Shown here one piece after another: positions 48,576-58,500 of a stretch of DNA of 64,000 nt. The position numbers and the translations under genes were made by a program. Each line of letters begins with the position of its first letter. Positions within the stretch are counted from its first letter, which is position 1. Source of the stretch: Zoroaster sp. YZ-2022 (Eukaryota > Echinodermata > Asteroidea > Forcipulatida > Zoroasteridae); NCBI GenBank assembly GCA_029582265.1, contig CM055834.1, forward strand, positions 2,976,001-3,040,000, read 5' to 3'. The notes beneath the pieces are model-generated. The model did not search any database, had not been told where the DNA came from, and saw only the letters and a program-made list of their open reading frames with translations.

Positions 48576-48962
48576 CTATTGAATTTCATCAACAATCGCA
48601 ATTTCAAATGTTAATTTTACGTGCTCTTTAAAGGAAGCTGTAGAGGTTTTTTTCCCCCAAATACAAGTCGCAGAGTAAGAAATAGATGATGTTGAAACAA
48701 AACAATAACACTGCACTGTCAGCTTTACCAACCCTATGTTTGACCTTAAAACTGCAATTGAAATAAACTGCAATACACTTAATATTTCATATGAAAGGGT
48801 GGAAGGAAAAATTTCTCCAGTCCCACTTTTTAGCGGCACAATGACGCCAGAATTCTGTTGGCATTTGGTCAAGCTGCCTGTTATGGTCAAAAGTCTGTTG
48901 GCATTTGACTCACTGTGTACTATTAGAACTGATATTAATATGAGAAAAAAATATATATTCAT
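48576..48962 (-). CDS. Possible small secreted ORF within a duplicated segment
   Basis: A 128-residue minus-strand frame begins with a signal-peptide-like MNIYFFLILISVLIVHS. The block LTKCQ, GTGEIFPSTLSYEILS has a parallel in the minus-strand frame at 49163-49372 (LTKCQ, GTGDIFPSTLSSEILS). The shared reading frame across a diverged ~200-bp duplication is suggestive of coding, but the C-terminal part falls in the non-coding segmental repeat and no family is recognised. Confidence 0.25.
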   Translation of the reverse strand: MNIYFFLILISVLIVHSESNANRLLTITGSLTKCQQNSGVIVPLKSGTGEIFPSTLSYEILSVLQFISIAVLRSNIGLVKLTVQCYCFVSTSSISYSATCIWGKKTSTASFKEHVKLTFEIAIVDEIQ

Positions 48963-49162
48963 TGGTTTTTACCCATTTTATATACTTTAAATTCGGCTTA
49001 ATTAAATTTCTACAAACCCAAATTCTGGGTATATTTAAAACTATTGTGTAAGAAATTGCATTCTAGTTAACGTTAGATATGATAAAATAACAATAATATA
49101 ACAAGTTTTTTTTTAGTTGTGATTTTATTACTAATTTTTGTGTTGACTTTCTTTGTTGGGTA

Positions 49163-49372
49163 CTAGACTAACTTCGCTTGGATACTCAATATTTCAGATG
49201 AAAGGGTGGAAGGAAAAATGTCTCCAGTCCCAGTTTTTAAAGCCACATTGAGGCCAAAATCAGAAGTATTATGTTGGCATTTGGTCAAGGTGTCTGCTGG
49301 TATTATGATCAAAAGGTCTGTTGGCATTTGATTCAGGTAACTTGAGCATGTGCCATCAGATACCTTAATCAA
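49163..49372 (-). pseudogene. Diverged duplicate of the 48.8-kb segment
   Basis: Plus-strand words ATGAAAGGGTGGAAGGAAAAA, TCTCCAGTCCCA and GTTGGCATTTGGTCAAG are shared with 48790-48910. The frame is shorter and lacks a signal peptide. Confidence 0.35.
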
Positions 49373-49469
49373 ATGCCAACAGACGTTTCGAGTATATTGA
49401 GGGAGTTAAACAATACAAAAACATGTAACATAGTGGTTTTTCTTTGAGGTTTCATGGTGCAGTATAATC

Positions 49470-51585
49470 TTATGGCTTATTATGTTGCTGTTCAAATTGT
49501 TTTTCAACTTGGGTGATTAATTTTAGTATATCCTTGCTCAACCTCTCAAGGTTGTTGTTCTCTGGACCTGTAAAGTCATAAATATTCACTCTGGTAGCAA
49601 TTGTAGATAGTGTATCATCACGCAGGAAATGAAATAACATGGCTTGCTGTGCATTAACAATCATGCCTGCCACCTCCTTTTGTTTTGTTAAATCTGTGCA
49701 ACACTCATAAAATAGTTGTCTTTTGTTTTCCTCGGAAATATTCCCAAAGCCATATTTCACAGATTCTATCAATAACACGTTGCCAGCTATCAATTTACAT
49801 GTTCTGTCAGGCACAAAAGTGTGTTCGCTAACTATGTCTGGGTAATTACCAGTTGCAATAGGCCAAGGTGTGGATATCTGTTCTCTATTACGGAAAGTGT
49901 GCATACATCGGGTACTTTCTTCAGAAACATTTGATGGCAGATTGAAGTCTTCATCACTTGATTCCTTTTCAGGTGAGGGTGTTTGGTTATCTTCCGAAGA
50001 GTCAATTTCAAGAATTTGAAATCCTACTAAATGGGCATCATCATCACGTTTTGAACTGCCGCCGATGTTTCTTACATTGTACATGGCAGCAGGGCTATTA
50101 TTAATCCCCAACAGATCCGTTATAAGTGCCTCTACAGCTTGCCTCCCTGCAGCATCAGCGAATAGCTTTACAAATCCAGATTTAAGTGTTCTCATGCCTG
50201 CATGCGATTGTTCGGGGTCTGAAAAGACAAAAAGTTAATGAACATGAGAATCTAGAGTCAAACTCTTTAACATTCAATGTCAACACATGTTGGTGTAATT
50301 ATCTCAACTGTTAAAAGGCAGCTATGAGGGATGGACCTGAAGAGTTGTTTTGCCCCCACCCCACAAAATGTGTCCAGTCGGAAAATGGCAACACTGGATA
50401 CCTATTATCATATACAGGGTGGCCCCAGAAAACAGACAATCATACTTCCACTACACTAGGCCAAAACTACATGTACCTTTACCAATGCATGGATAATCTT
50501 TCTAGAAGGAATACGATTCCAAGATATCTCGATTCGGTAGTTTTAGCTCCAGACAATATTTTGTGAAGCAAATGCACATAATAATAATAATAATAATAAT
50601 GTGTGGATTTATATAGCGCACGTATCCACCAACTAAGTGGTGCTCAAGGCGCATTATATTATTATCCCTGCTCATAAGGCTCATAAATCATTCCTGAAAC
50701 CATCTCGGCTCCCTGGGGAGTATACAGCTCAATTGCTGCCATTTCTAGCGCATATAGAGCAAACCAACTCTGCCTTCACAGGTACCCATTTAACCCCTGG
50801 GTGGAGAGAAGCAATTATGATTAAGTGTCTTGCTCAAGGACACAAGTGTCATGGCCGTGATTCGAACCCACATTCTGTTGCTAACACCAGAACTTGAATC
50901 CGGTAAGCTAGACCGCTCGGCCACGACACCCCACATGGTGAGAATAACGATAGCTTATCCTTGCGAAAAGACATCTGACTTTGCTTCACAAAATAGGGTA
51001 TGGAGCTAAAACTACTGGCCCGAATGGTACCATTTTTCTCCAGATTCTCCATCCATTGGTATAGGTAGTTAAGGCCTCAGGGTAGTAGAAGTATGATTGT
51101 CCGTTTTGGGGGCCACCCCGTGTATATTTTTGTAATTGCCAAGTACGCATTCTGCATTTCATCTGGACAACACACAGTAAAATATGGTTTAGCTCATAAA
51201 CGTTGAAACAGTCAATTATTATTTTTTTGTTTATTCACCCCCCCCCCCTTTTTTCTTTCCATCGATCAACCTATGTTTACCAGATGCCAAATCACCTGAA
51301 CCAAACTGCCCTAATCAGTAAAGTATTAGTACAAACTACATGTACTTACTTTCCACATTCCAAATGGCATAATCCGCCTGATGTTTTGTGATAATTTTGT
51401 ATTTGATATCTTTGATGGTTTGCTGTAGTTCTGTTGATAATTTTGGTTCTGGCAGGTTGTCCAAAATTAATGGAGAGCTTATGGGCAGTATATTCCACAA
51501 CTTTTGTTTGTCTGGTGTTGTGAGTTGCCTATATGCTCCGAACCATTTATACTCTTGTGATCTATCCTTATACCACTTGACATAT
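49470..51585 (-). CDS. Unrecognised protein, two exons (51585-51350 and 50218-49470)
   Basis: The upstream exon (minus strand) follows an acceptor ATTTCAATCAAG and encodes 78 residues with YVKWYKDRSQEYKWFGAYRQ and LWNILPISSPLILDNLPEP, ending at donor GTAAGT in phase 1. The next exon starts after CTTTTCAG in the matching phase and reads PEQSHAGMRTLKSGFVKLF, then an acidic Ser-rich linker and a C-terminal helical region with LIAGNVLLIESVKYGFG, ending at 49470. No domain is recognised. It could be the tail of a transposon-encoded or host nuclear protein. The 1.1-kb intron holds a mariner-like MITE with a SINE inside. Upstream exons were not found. Confidence 0.55.
50415..51122. mobile_element. 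Mariner/Tc1-like TIR element containing a SINE
   Basis: The left end CAGGGTGGCCCCAGAAAACA follows TA (50413); the right end reads, inverted, CACGGGGTGGCCCCCAAAAC before TA (51123). Inner words TTTAGCTCCAGACAATATTTTG and CATACTTC are also mirrored. Without the SINE the element would be about 350 bp. No transposase. Confidence 0.65.
50580..50931 (-). mobile_element. tRNA-derived SINE, copy 2
   Basis: Minus-strand copy of the element at 6128-6485 with a better-preserved tRNA-like head: GTCGTGGCCGAGCGGTCTAG (A box) and GGTTCGAATC (B box), of tRNA-Leu/Ser type. The tail is (ATT)n. It has a possible 5-bp target duplication CACAT (50575-50579 and 50932-50936). Confidence 0.85.
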
Positions 51586-51726
51586 CTTGATTGAAATAAA
51601 AGAATCGGCTTAAGTCATAACTATGAGAGTATGACTTATATCTCATAATTATGACTTAACTGCCAAGTCCCCTTAATGTTTTCGTAGGTATGGTGGTGTA
51701 AAAAGTTTGATTGCAAGTTGGTGATA

Positions 51727-51998
51727 ATGAGTAACCTTAGCTTAGGAAATATCTCTGCTATATCTCAATGCTGTCCTGCTATGCTACATGTACATGTACT
51801 TCGAAGTCAGTCGAAGGTGTACTCTTACACAGTATGATGACTTTGGTGCAAAATAAATTTCTTCAGCGTTCCTCAAAATCATGAAATTTGCGATGACCTT
51901 TGACTGACTTTGGAGTAGCAGGACAGCATTGAGAAGTACATGTACATGTACAGTTGTAGCAGGGATAATTCCGAGGTTCAGCTAAGGTTAGTCGGACA
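51727..51998. mobile_element. Small TIR element
   Basis: GTAACCTTAGCT at the left and AGCTAAGGTTAGT at the right are inverted, as are CAATGCTGTCCTGCTA and TAGCAGGACAGCATTG. No coding capacity. Confidence 0.55.
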
Positions 51999-52028
51999 GT
52001 TGGGACCAAGGATATGGAGGTACATGTA

Positions 52029-52954
52029 CAGTCATTTTCCCAGTTCCAGAAAACTCCATATCACTCCAGATAAAAATTTAAGTTTATTGAGGTAAGGAGT
52101 AACTAATATTAAATGTGTAATTTTCATCCACCAAACTGCTACCGTTTTGAAGATATCGATCATTTACTGATGCAAACTCGGTGGAACAAGTCAAAAACGT
52201 CAAAACACAAAGATAAAAAAAAAGCGCAGTTGATGTTTTTTGCCGCCTACTGGAAAATCTAGTCATGATTTTCAACATAGAATTATTCTTAAACTTTGAC
52301 AATTTTATGTTCTTTTAGTCCATGTTGTATTTTTATGTAAAAAAAAGAGTTGACAAAATATTGAAAATTGCCCCAAAATGAGTGGTAGTCGTGGCCCCTG
52401 TTCCAGAAAAAAACTTAGCTGCCCATTGATAATGTGTGTGAGGTGTTTTTTTCATGACACAATATTACCCCTGCAACACGCTCCGTGTACAAACCAATGG
52501 TCGCGTTGAAATGAAGCAAAAAAAGAGTGTTTACCTACATGTACATGTACGTCACAGGTCATCGCGGTCGGGATAGTGTCCATATTTGCCCGATTTTGAA
52601 CACTTTCACAAATAAAAACACCCATGAAAGGGAATAGAAATGGTCTCTATGAGTTGGGAATCAACTAGTCTAGATTACTAGTTTTTATCCGGAAATGGGG
52701 CAATAAGAAGAATTCGATGTTGAAAAACGTGACTACATTTTCCAGTCGGCAGCAAAGAGTTTGCGTCACTAAATGATCGATATCTTCACAACGGTAGCAG
52801 TTTAGTGGATGCAAATTTAGGTAGTTCATGAATTACTTTTCACCTCAGTCAAGTACATGTATAAATTCTTTATAGGAAGCGATATGGATTAAACAGATTT
52901 TTAAATTTGCAGCTATCCAGAACCAAGAAAAATCCGGAACCAAAAAAACGACTG
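52029..52954. mobile_element. Long-TIR transposon, CAGTCGTTTTCCCGG family, copy 2
   Basis: TA at 52027-52028 and 52955-52956 flank inverted ends (CAGTCATTTTCCCAGTTCC; mirrored GGAACCAAAAAAACGACTG). The arms of about 300 bp both contain the GATATCGATCATTTA word. The interior is non-coding. Confidence 0.65.
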
Positions 52955-53415
52955 TACTGTTTGACATACATTTGGATGTACATGCATGGAGGAAGAAAAC
53001 AGCTTCCTCCATGGTACATGTATGTATTCATGATCAGAACCTTGTCGTTGAGCAATGGATTCAATCAGAGCTAGGCCTACATCATGTACTTTAGGCCCTA
53101 CATGTACATCATCTGATCATGAAAATGAAATAGACCTACAGCACAGGTGTCATAGTGCTTTTCTTAAATAATTGGTCACAAGATCAAGAAATTGGGTTCG
53201 GGCAACTCAGTTTCAGGCCTAAGATTAAGAATGAACGGAAAGTATGTACATGTATGATACTCATTTCTCCTTTTACCGCGGGTTCACTATTTAGCATGAA
53301 AGCCATGATAAGTTTTTACCGCGGCATCGCAAATTTATCTTGTTGTGTTACCAATTCGCCCTGCACACATGCTATAGTACTAGTTTAGTACAAAGAGTGT
53401 CGATGTCGAACCACC

Positions 53416-54558
53416 ATGGATATAGAAACGACCTCCATGGTCAAACACACTCGCCACTTTTTCTGCATTCTCAGAAAATTATATGATGGTACAACTGCAT
53501 GTATTTCTGGGACTAAAGTAAAATTTGATATTTTATCTGGTTGTCGACAAGGAGGCCTAGAAAGTCCAACACTGTTTAACTTCTATTTTGATTTTGTCTT
53601 GAAAGTGTGTGCCGAGGCTATTGACAGAAAGTACCCAGGTGGATGGGGTGTCTCGTTCGATTATCGTATTTCTAGCGAATGCACTAACCGGGAACAAAGA
53701 AAAACCAAGAAAATGAATGGTATTGAAATAATAAGGTGGCTCTTGTATGCCGATGATTTGGTTTTATTTTGTATAAGCATTGCTGAAGCACAAGGAATTA
53801 TGAATATAATGAACACAACTTGTAAACGTTTTGGCTTAACAATTTCGTTCAAAAAAAATAAAGTGATGCAATTTAATACATCTACGAGTGACATAAATAT
53901 TGTCATTGATGGTACTGAACTTGGAAATGTGTCTGAATTTTGCTATCTTGGCCACACCATCTTCAATGATGGTAGAAATTCCACTGACCTAAGAATTGCA
54001 AAGGCTACAGCTAAATTTTATGAACTTAAGGGGGTTCTTTGTGACAGGGAAGTACGTATGTCCATTCGGACTAAAATCTTTGAAGCATGTGTTCGTCCTA
54101 GACTAACATATGCTACCCAATGCTGGAGGCCTAGTGAGAAATAAATAAAAAGGCTTGAAAGTAGTTGGTATGGTTTCCTAAGGCGAATGATTAAAGACGG
54201 TTTCCGTAGGAAACCTTCACTTGTAGAAGGTGAAATTAATCATGCTCTTTACTTTGCTAATATAGATCTAGAGCGCATAACAAAAAGTCAACCACTTCGG
54301 AATTATATTAACTCCCAGTATCTGAAATATATAGCTCATACAGTACTAACTTGTCGTAGGGAAAATACAAATTTGACCAAGCTTAGTTTATTTTTTATTC
54401 CTAGAGTCCCATACTATCGAGATCCCTGGATAGGTATCTCAAGACTTCTGGGTGATATTTCTATTGAGCAGATTAAAAGAGAAACACAGTCAAAGACTGG
54501 TTTCACCAGGCTCCTACTAGGAGTCCTGACTCATATGAAGCCTAAAGCTTCAAAATGA
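53416..54558 (+). pseudogene. Non-LTR retrotransposon reverse transcriptase, 5'-truncated, one nonsense codon
   Basis: The frame contains the palm motifs of LINE reverse transcriptases: LSGCRQGGLESPTLFNFYF, then YADDLVLF, then a thumb region with FCYLGHTIFNDG and ACVRPRLTYATQCW. TAA at 54142-54144 is the only stop before the frame continues to 54558 with YGFLRRMIKDGFRR. Endonuclease and fingers regions are missing. The element copied itself by target-primed reverse transcription; clade not assigned. Confidence 0.8.
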
Positions 54559-55318
54559 GGACCTAAACTGTACTGTACTGTAGTGTAGGCCTACCAATAA
54601 TATTAATTATTATCTTTCATGAGCAGAAAAGATAATGATTAAACATGAATAGTAATAGTATTCATGGTAGGCCTATTACTGAGTATTAGTAATACTAATA
54701 CTAGTACTAGTACTAGTAGTAGTAGTAATCAATAATGAATGGTCATAATGAGTGAAACAGTGGCGAGTGTGTTCAACATTCTTGCCAATCTATTTTCTCC
54801 CTCCATGGCCAAACGAACAAAATCGATGTTTTCTTTACCTTCCCATACATGTACTTCCTGATTTATTTCGGCTCGCTGGTGGTACTACTGGAGCTGCTGG
54901 TCGCCATCTTTATCTGACTGACTCTCTGTCCGCGTGTACGTACTGTACGTGTACGCCGTCACGCGTCCGGACCCGGTCCAACCTCGTACCCAGTGGTGAC
55001 GATCTCGCCGCGCCATATTTTCCCAGCATGCCTTGCTCGGTCGTAACCATTATCTGTTTCGGTAACGTTGTCGGCAATGCAACCGAAACAGTTATTGGTA
55101 ACGACCGCGAAAACGCGCCCCTGGGTACGTGGATCGAAGGGAAACTCTGAAATATCTTCGCTCGGCCCCACTGCGCCTACCGCGCGCGGTGGGGCCGAGC
55201 GAATGAAATATCCAACATAGATGGATATTTTAATTAGTCCTGTGTCTGATCCATGCGCTGAAGAACGTTGTAGAATACATGCAGTGTTATGACTATGGTA
55301 AAACAATAATAATTGAAT
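54559..55318. other. Intergenic, GC-rich palindromes, upstream of the SET-recombinase gene
   Basis: Two inverted repeats are visible: about 55038-55108 (CGTAACCATTATCTGTTTCGG with CCGAAACAGTTATTGGTAACG) and 55159-55201 (TTCGCTCGGCCCCAC with GTGGGGCCGAGCGAA). A CTAGTACTAGTAGTAGTAGT stretch is at about 54698. The CpG content could mark a promoter. The 132-codon frame here has no recognised domain. Confidence 0.5.
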
Positions 55319-55326
55319 TGTGAGAC

Positions 55327-55511
55327 CAAGGGCGCAACCACTGGGGGGGGGGGGGGGGGTCGGGGTCACGACCCCCCTACTTTCATGTGGACCTCCCCAA
55401 CTTCTGGAACATTTTGGTATTTTATGTATACATGATCCTAGTAATGTCATTCATGACATCACAATGGCTGCTTGGGACCCCCGCAACTTTCAACACGTGG
55501 TTGCGCCCTTG
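55327..55511. mobile_element. hAT-like MITE with 8-bp target duplication
   Basis: Ends CAAGGGCGCAACCAC and the inverse GTGGTTGCGCCCTTG are flanked by TGTGAGAC (55319-55326 and 55512-55519). Includes a poly-G run. An 8-bp duplication and CA-starting ends fit the hAT superfamily. Confidence 0.75.
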
Positions 55512-55593
55512 TGTGAGACCGCGTTTAATACGAGCATTCTAGGGGCGAAGGTGTTTGTTTACAATTGTACTAATTGCTGCTTTGTTTATTTCA

Positions 55594-58500
55594 ATGTCAG
55601 CACGAAGGTCTAAAAGGGAAAGAAAAGAGAACCCCGATACTATCGCAGCAAAATATGTCAACCTCGGATGTGACCAAGACGGGTTTGAAGTCCAAATGTT
55701 TGATAAAAAAGGTAATGATTAAAATACTAAATACAAATAAAACCATTGTATTTAATGTTTGTATAGTCCGTCAGAGTGGCAGGCAGACCCGGTATATTTT
55801 TTGTGTACATCGTTTCGGCATTTTCCTTGAAAAAGGAAATATCAGAAACTGAGGAAAAGGTAAAAACGAATTTTGAAAATTCAGAAACGACGTGCAAAAA
55901 ATAATCCAAGGGAAGAATTAAAAATTTAAGTCACTCGACTTACCAAACGTTGTACGTTGTCAAAGTAAACAGTGAAAGTCAGGATGATTTTCAACTAAAT
56001 CTTTTGATCAAGTGCAGTTTATTCCGTGTGCGGGATCAGCTTTTTTAACTGTAATTTTGCATTATACGGGATGATGAATTTGATGTTACCATTTGACAAC
56101 TGGCAAAATAAATAAAGAATGGGTGAATGAATGAAGAGGAATGATGGAATGAATGGGTGAGGGATGAATGGAACCTAATGGCAACTTTCTCCATTATTCG
56201 TACATAAGGAAGTCGCACATACACCGTGATTATTGTTTATCATTTTGTTGTTTATTTCAATATTCATTTTCTTATGAAGGACGAGGTGTGGTAGCTAAAA
56301 GAACATTCGAGAAAGGAGATTTTTTACTGGAGTACGCGGGCAACCACATTCCAGCAAGAGAAGGAGAGGATCTAGAACAGAGTTCGTCGTCCGGTTTCCG
56401 ATATTTCTCTTCCATAAACGGAAGGCGTTTTTGGTAAGAAATCAATTACAAATAGCACTGTTTGCCCATCCCCACCATTGTCAAAAATGTATTACAATAA
56501 TCCACATGTGCAATTTTCAGCTGATTTGGATGTGCCCGCAATTAATAACGAATGCCAATTAATAAGAAAGACATTTGGATTGATAAACATGTAGTTAGAA
56601 TTTAAAAAAATAGTCGGTACTCGTACAAACCTGATGACAACATCAATTTTCAAGACTGTTGGTAACGATAGCAATACGTTTAGTTATTTATCCCGACGTG
56701 CTGTCATATTTTTTTTGGAAAATATTATGACAAACAAACTTAATACTTTACAGTCAAATTGTACAATCAGGTTGCCATATTCGATTTTTTCATCTGGAAT
56801 TTTTCCAGAGATATGCTGCAAGATTACTTTAGGAACAGAAACAATTATCAACATTTTCAGTGATACTTTTCTTTAAAGCTATGATACAGGATTGGTGAAG
56901 ACCCAAAAATAACATTTTTTAGTTTCAGTGTGAAAGCTTACTGTTTGAAGTTGATACAAATACCAATCTTCCTGTGAAATATTTACCTTTGAAATGCTGT
57001 CATCTTCGAGACAATTGTATCTGAAAATGCAACAGCTGATTTCGATTGCAACAATCGAAATTAACACAATGTGATCATGCACAAAAGAACAGAAACCGTT
57101 ATTTTGAAAACGTGAACACCGATGTTGATGAAATTTTCACTGGTTAGCTCTATGATGTGTATTTTGAAAACTTGATGATTGGAATGAATGCATTATTCCA
57201 AAAACCAATGATGTATCATAGCTTTAAATATGCAATGTTCAATGTACCCTTATGTTATTAATTTGCAATTTCCCGTTTTTTTTATTTTTATTGTAGTATT
57301 GATGCTACTGATGAGCCATCACGTGGTCCCCTTCTTGGAAGATTAGTGAACCATGGAGAGAAGAAAGAAATAAACGCAAAAACCAGAATACTTCAAACAA
57401 ACAGAAAACCAGCAATGTGTCTCTTTGCTCTCAAAGTAATTAATGTTGGGGAAGAAATTCTATACGACTACGGTGTAAAGGATTTGCCTTGGAAGGAAAC
57501 GAAGGTAAACTATTTTACGACTTCAATTATAATTTTACTTTCGTGTTGGTGCTCAAGCTCACGGGTTCGCTAATAACGCGTATACGCAATCAATACCGTA
57601 CATACCAGTACTCAATGTAAAATCTATACACGCGCAGACGCACAACTGTTGAGCGTCGCGTGCAATTTGACCCTCGCAACACAGAGCCCGAGGCGGCGGA
57701 CAGAAAGGAATTGAATATTATTTTACAAAACAGATCAGACATTTTTTACAGATTTTCCTACATTATTACGCTTTTTAACAAAACGTGTATTTATAAATGG
57801 GAATAAAAGAGTAGTCCCTCGGTCTTAATTAAACGGTCGTTTTAGACCTTGCAGGGTCGTGGCTGTGCGATAAAGGACCTCTCCTTCGGCCCAGTCCTTT
57901 ATCGCACGGCCACGACCCTGCCGGTCTTACTGCCGTTTAAGACATCGTCACCACTCTTTTATTCCCTTATTAAAAGTTTCATGAATTAAAAAAATCATAC
58001 AGCATCATTACAGCATCATTGACAAGCGATGCCTGCTGATGTGGTTTTGATTTTAAAATGTGTGTTTTGCTTCAGTTTTGCTTGCTTCATAATAAATGCA
58101 AAATTTGTGACGTAATTTGAAAACGAAATTGACCCTGACAACAAATACAATTGAATGTTTAATATTGGGAAACAAAGGAATCGGGACAGTTACAGCCGCG
58201 AAATTAAATTTTACAGGAATCAATATTTAACAAACATTTTATTCTCAAACACTACAGGAAAAGGAAGCCGCATCAGACCTTATCCTGTCATCTATCTCAA
58301 AGATTGATAACGGACAGGGCCAATTACAACCTCCAACAGCGAATAAAGAAGGCACTCAATCAATAGCAGAATATGTCACCGCTGATGAACAGGACCACGC
58401 ACAACAACCTACAGCGAGCCTGATAGAAGGCGATCAATCTAGAGCAGAAGATGTTACCGCTGATGAACAGGACCACTCACAACAACCTACAGCGAGCCTG

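Larger units (their letters stand above)
47020..48640. repeat. Two-copy segmental duplication (47020-47404 and 48131-48640)
   Basis: Both copies share AGTCTGAATATAATTA, ACGTTGTTTGTATCGAATA, GACATCACCATTAGGTGATG and TTGAATTTCATCAACAATC in the same order. The left copy has an (ATTCA)n tract and receives two MITEs at its right end; the right copy carries a GC-rich inverted repeat (48430-48540) instead. Confidence 0.75.

Noticed and set aside
54752..55150. 132-codon plus-strand frame upstream of the SET gene
   Set aside because: It spans two GC-rich palindromes; the length is explained by GC content and there is no domain.
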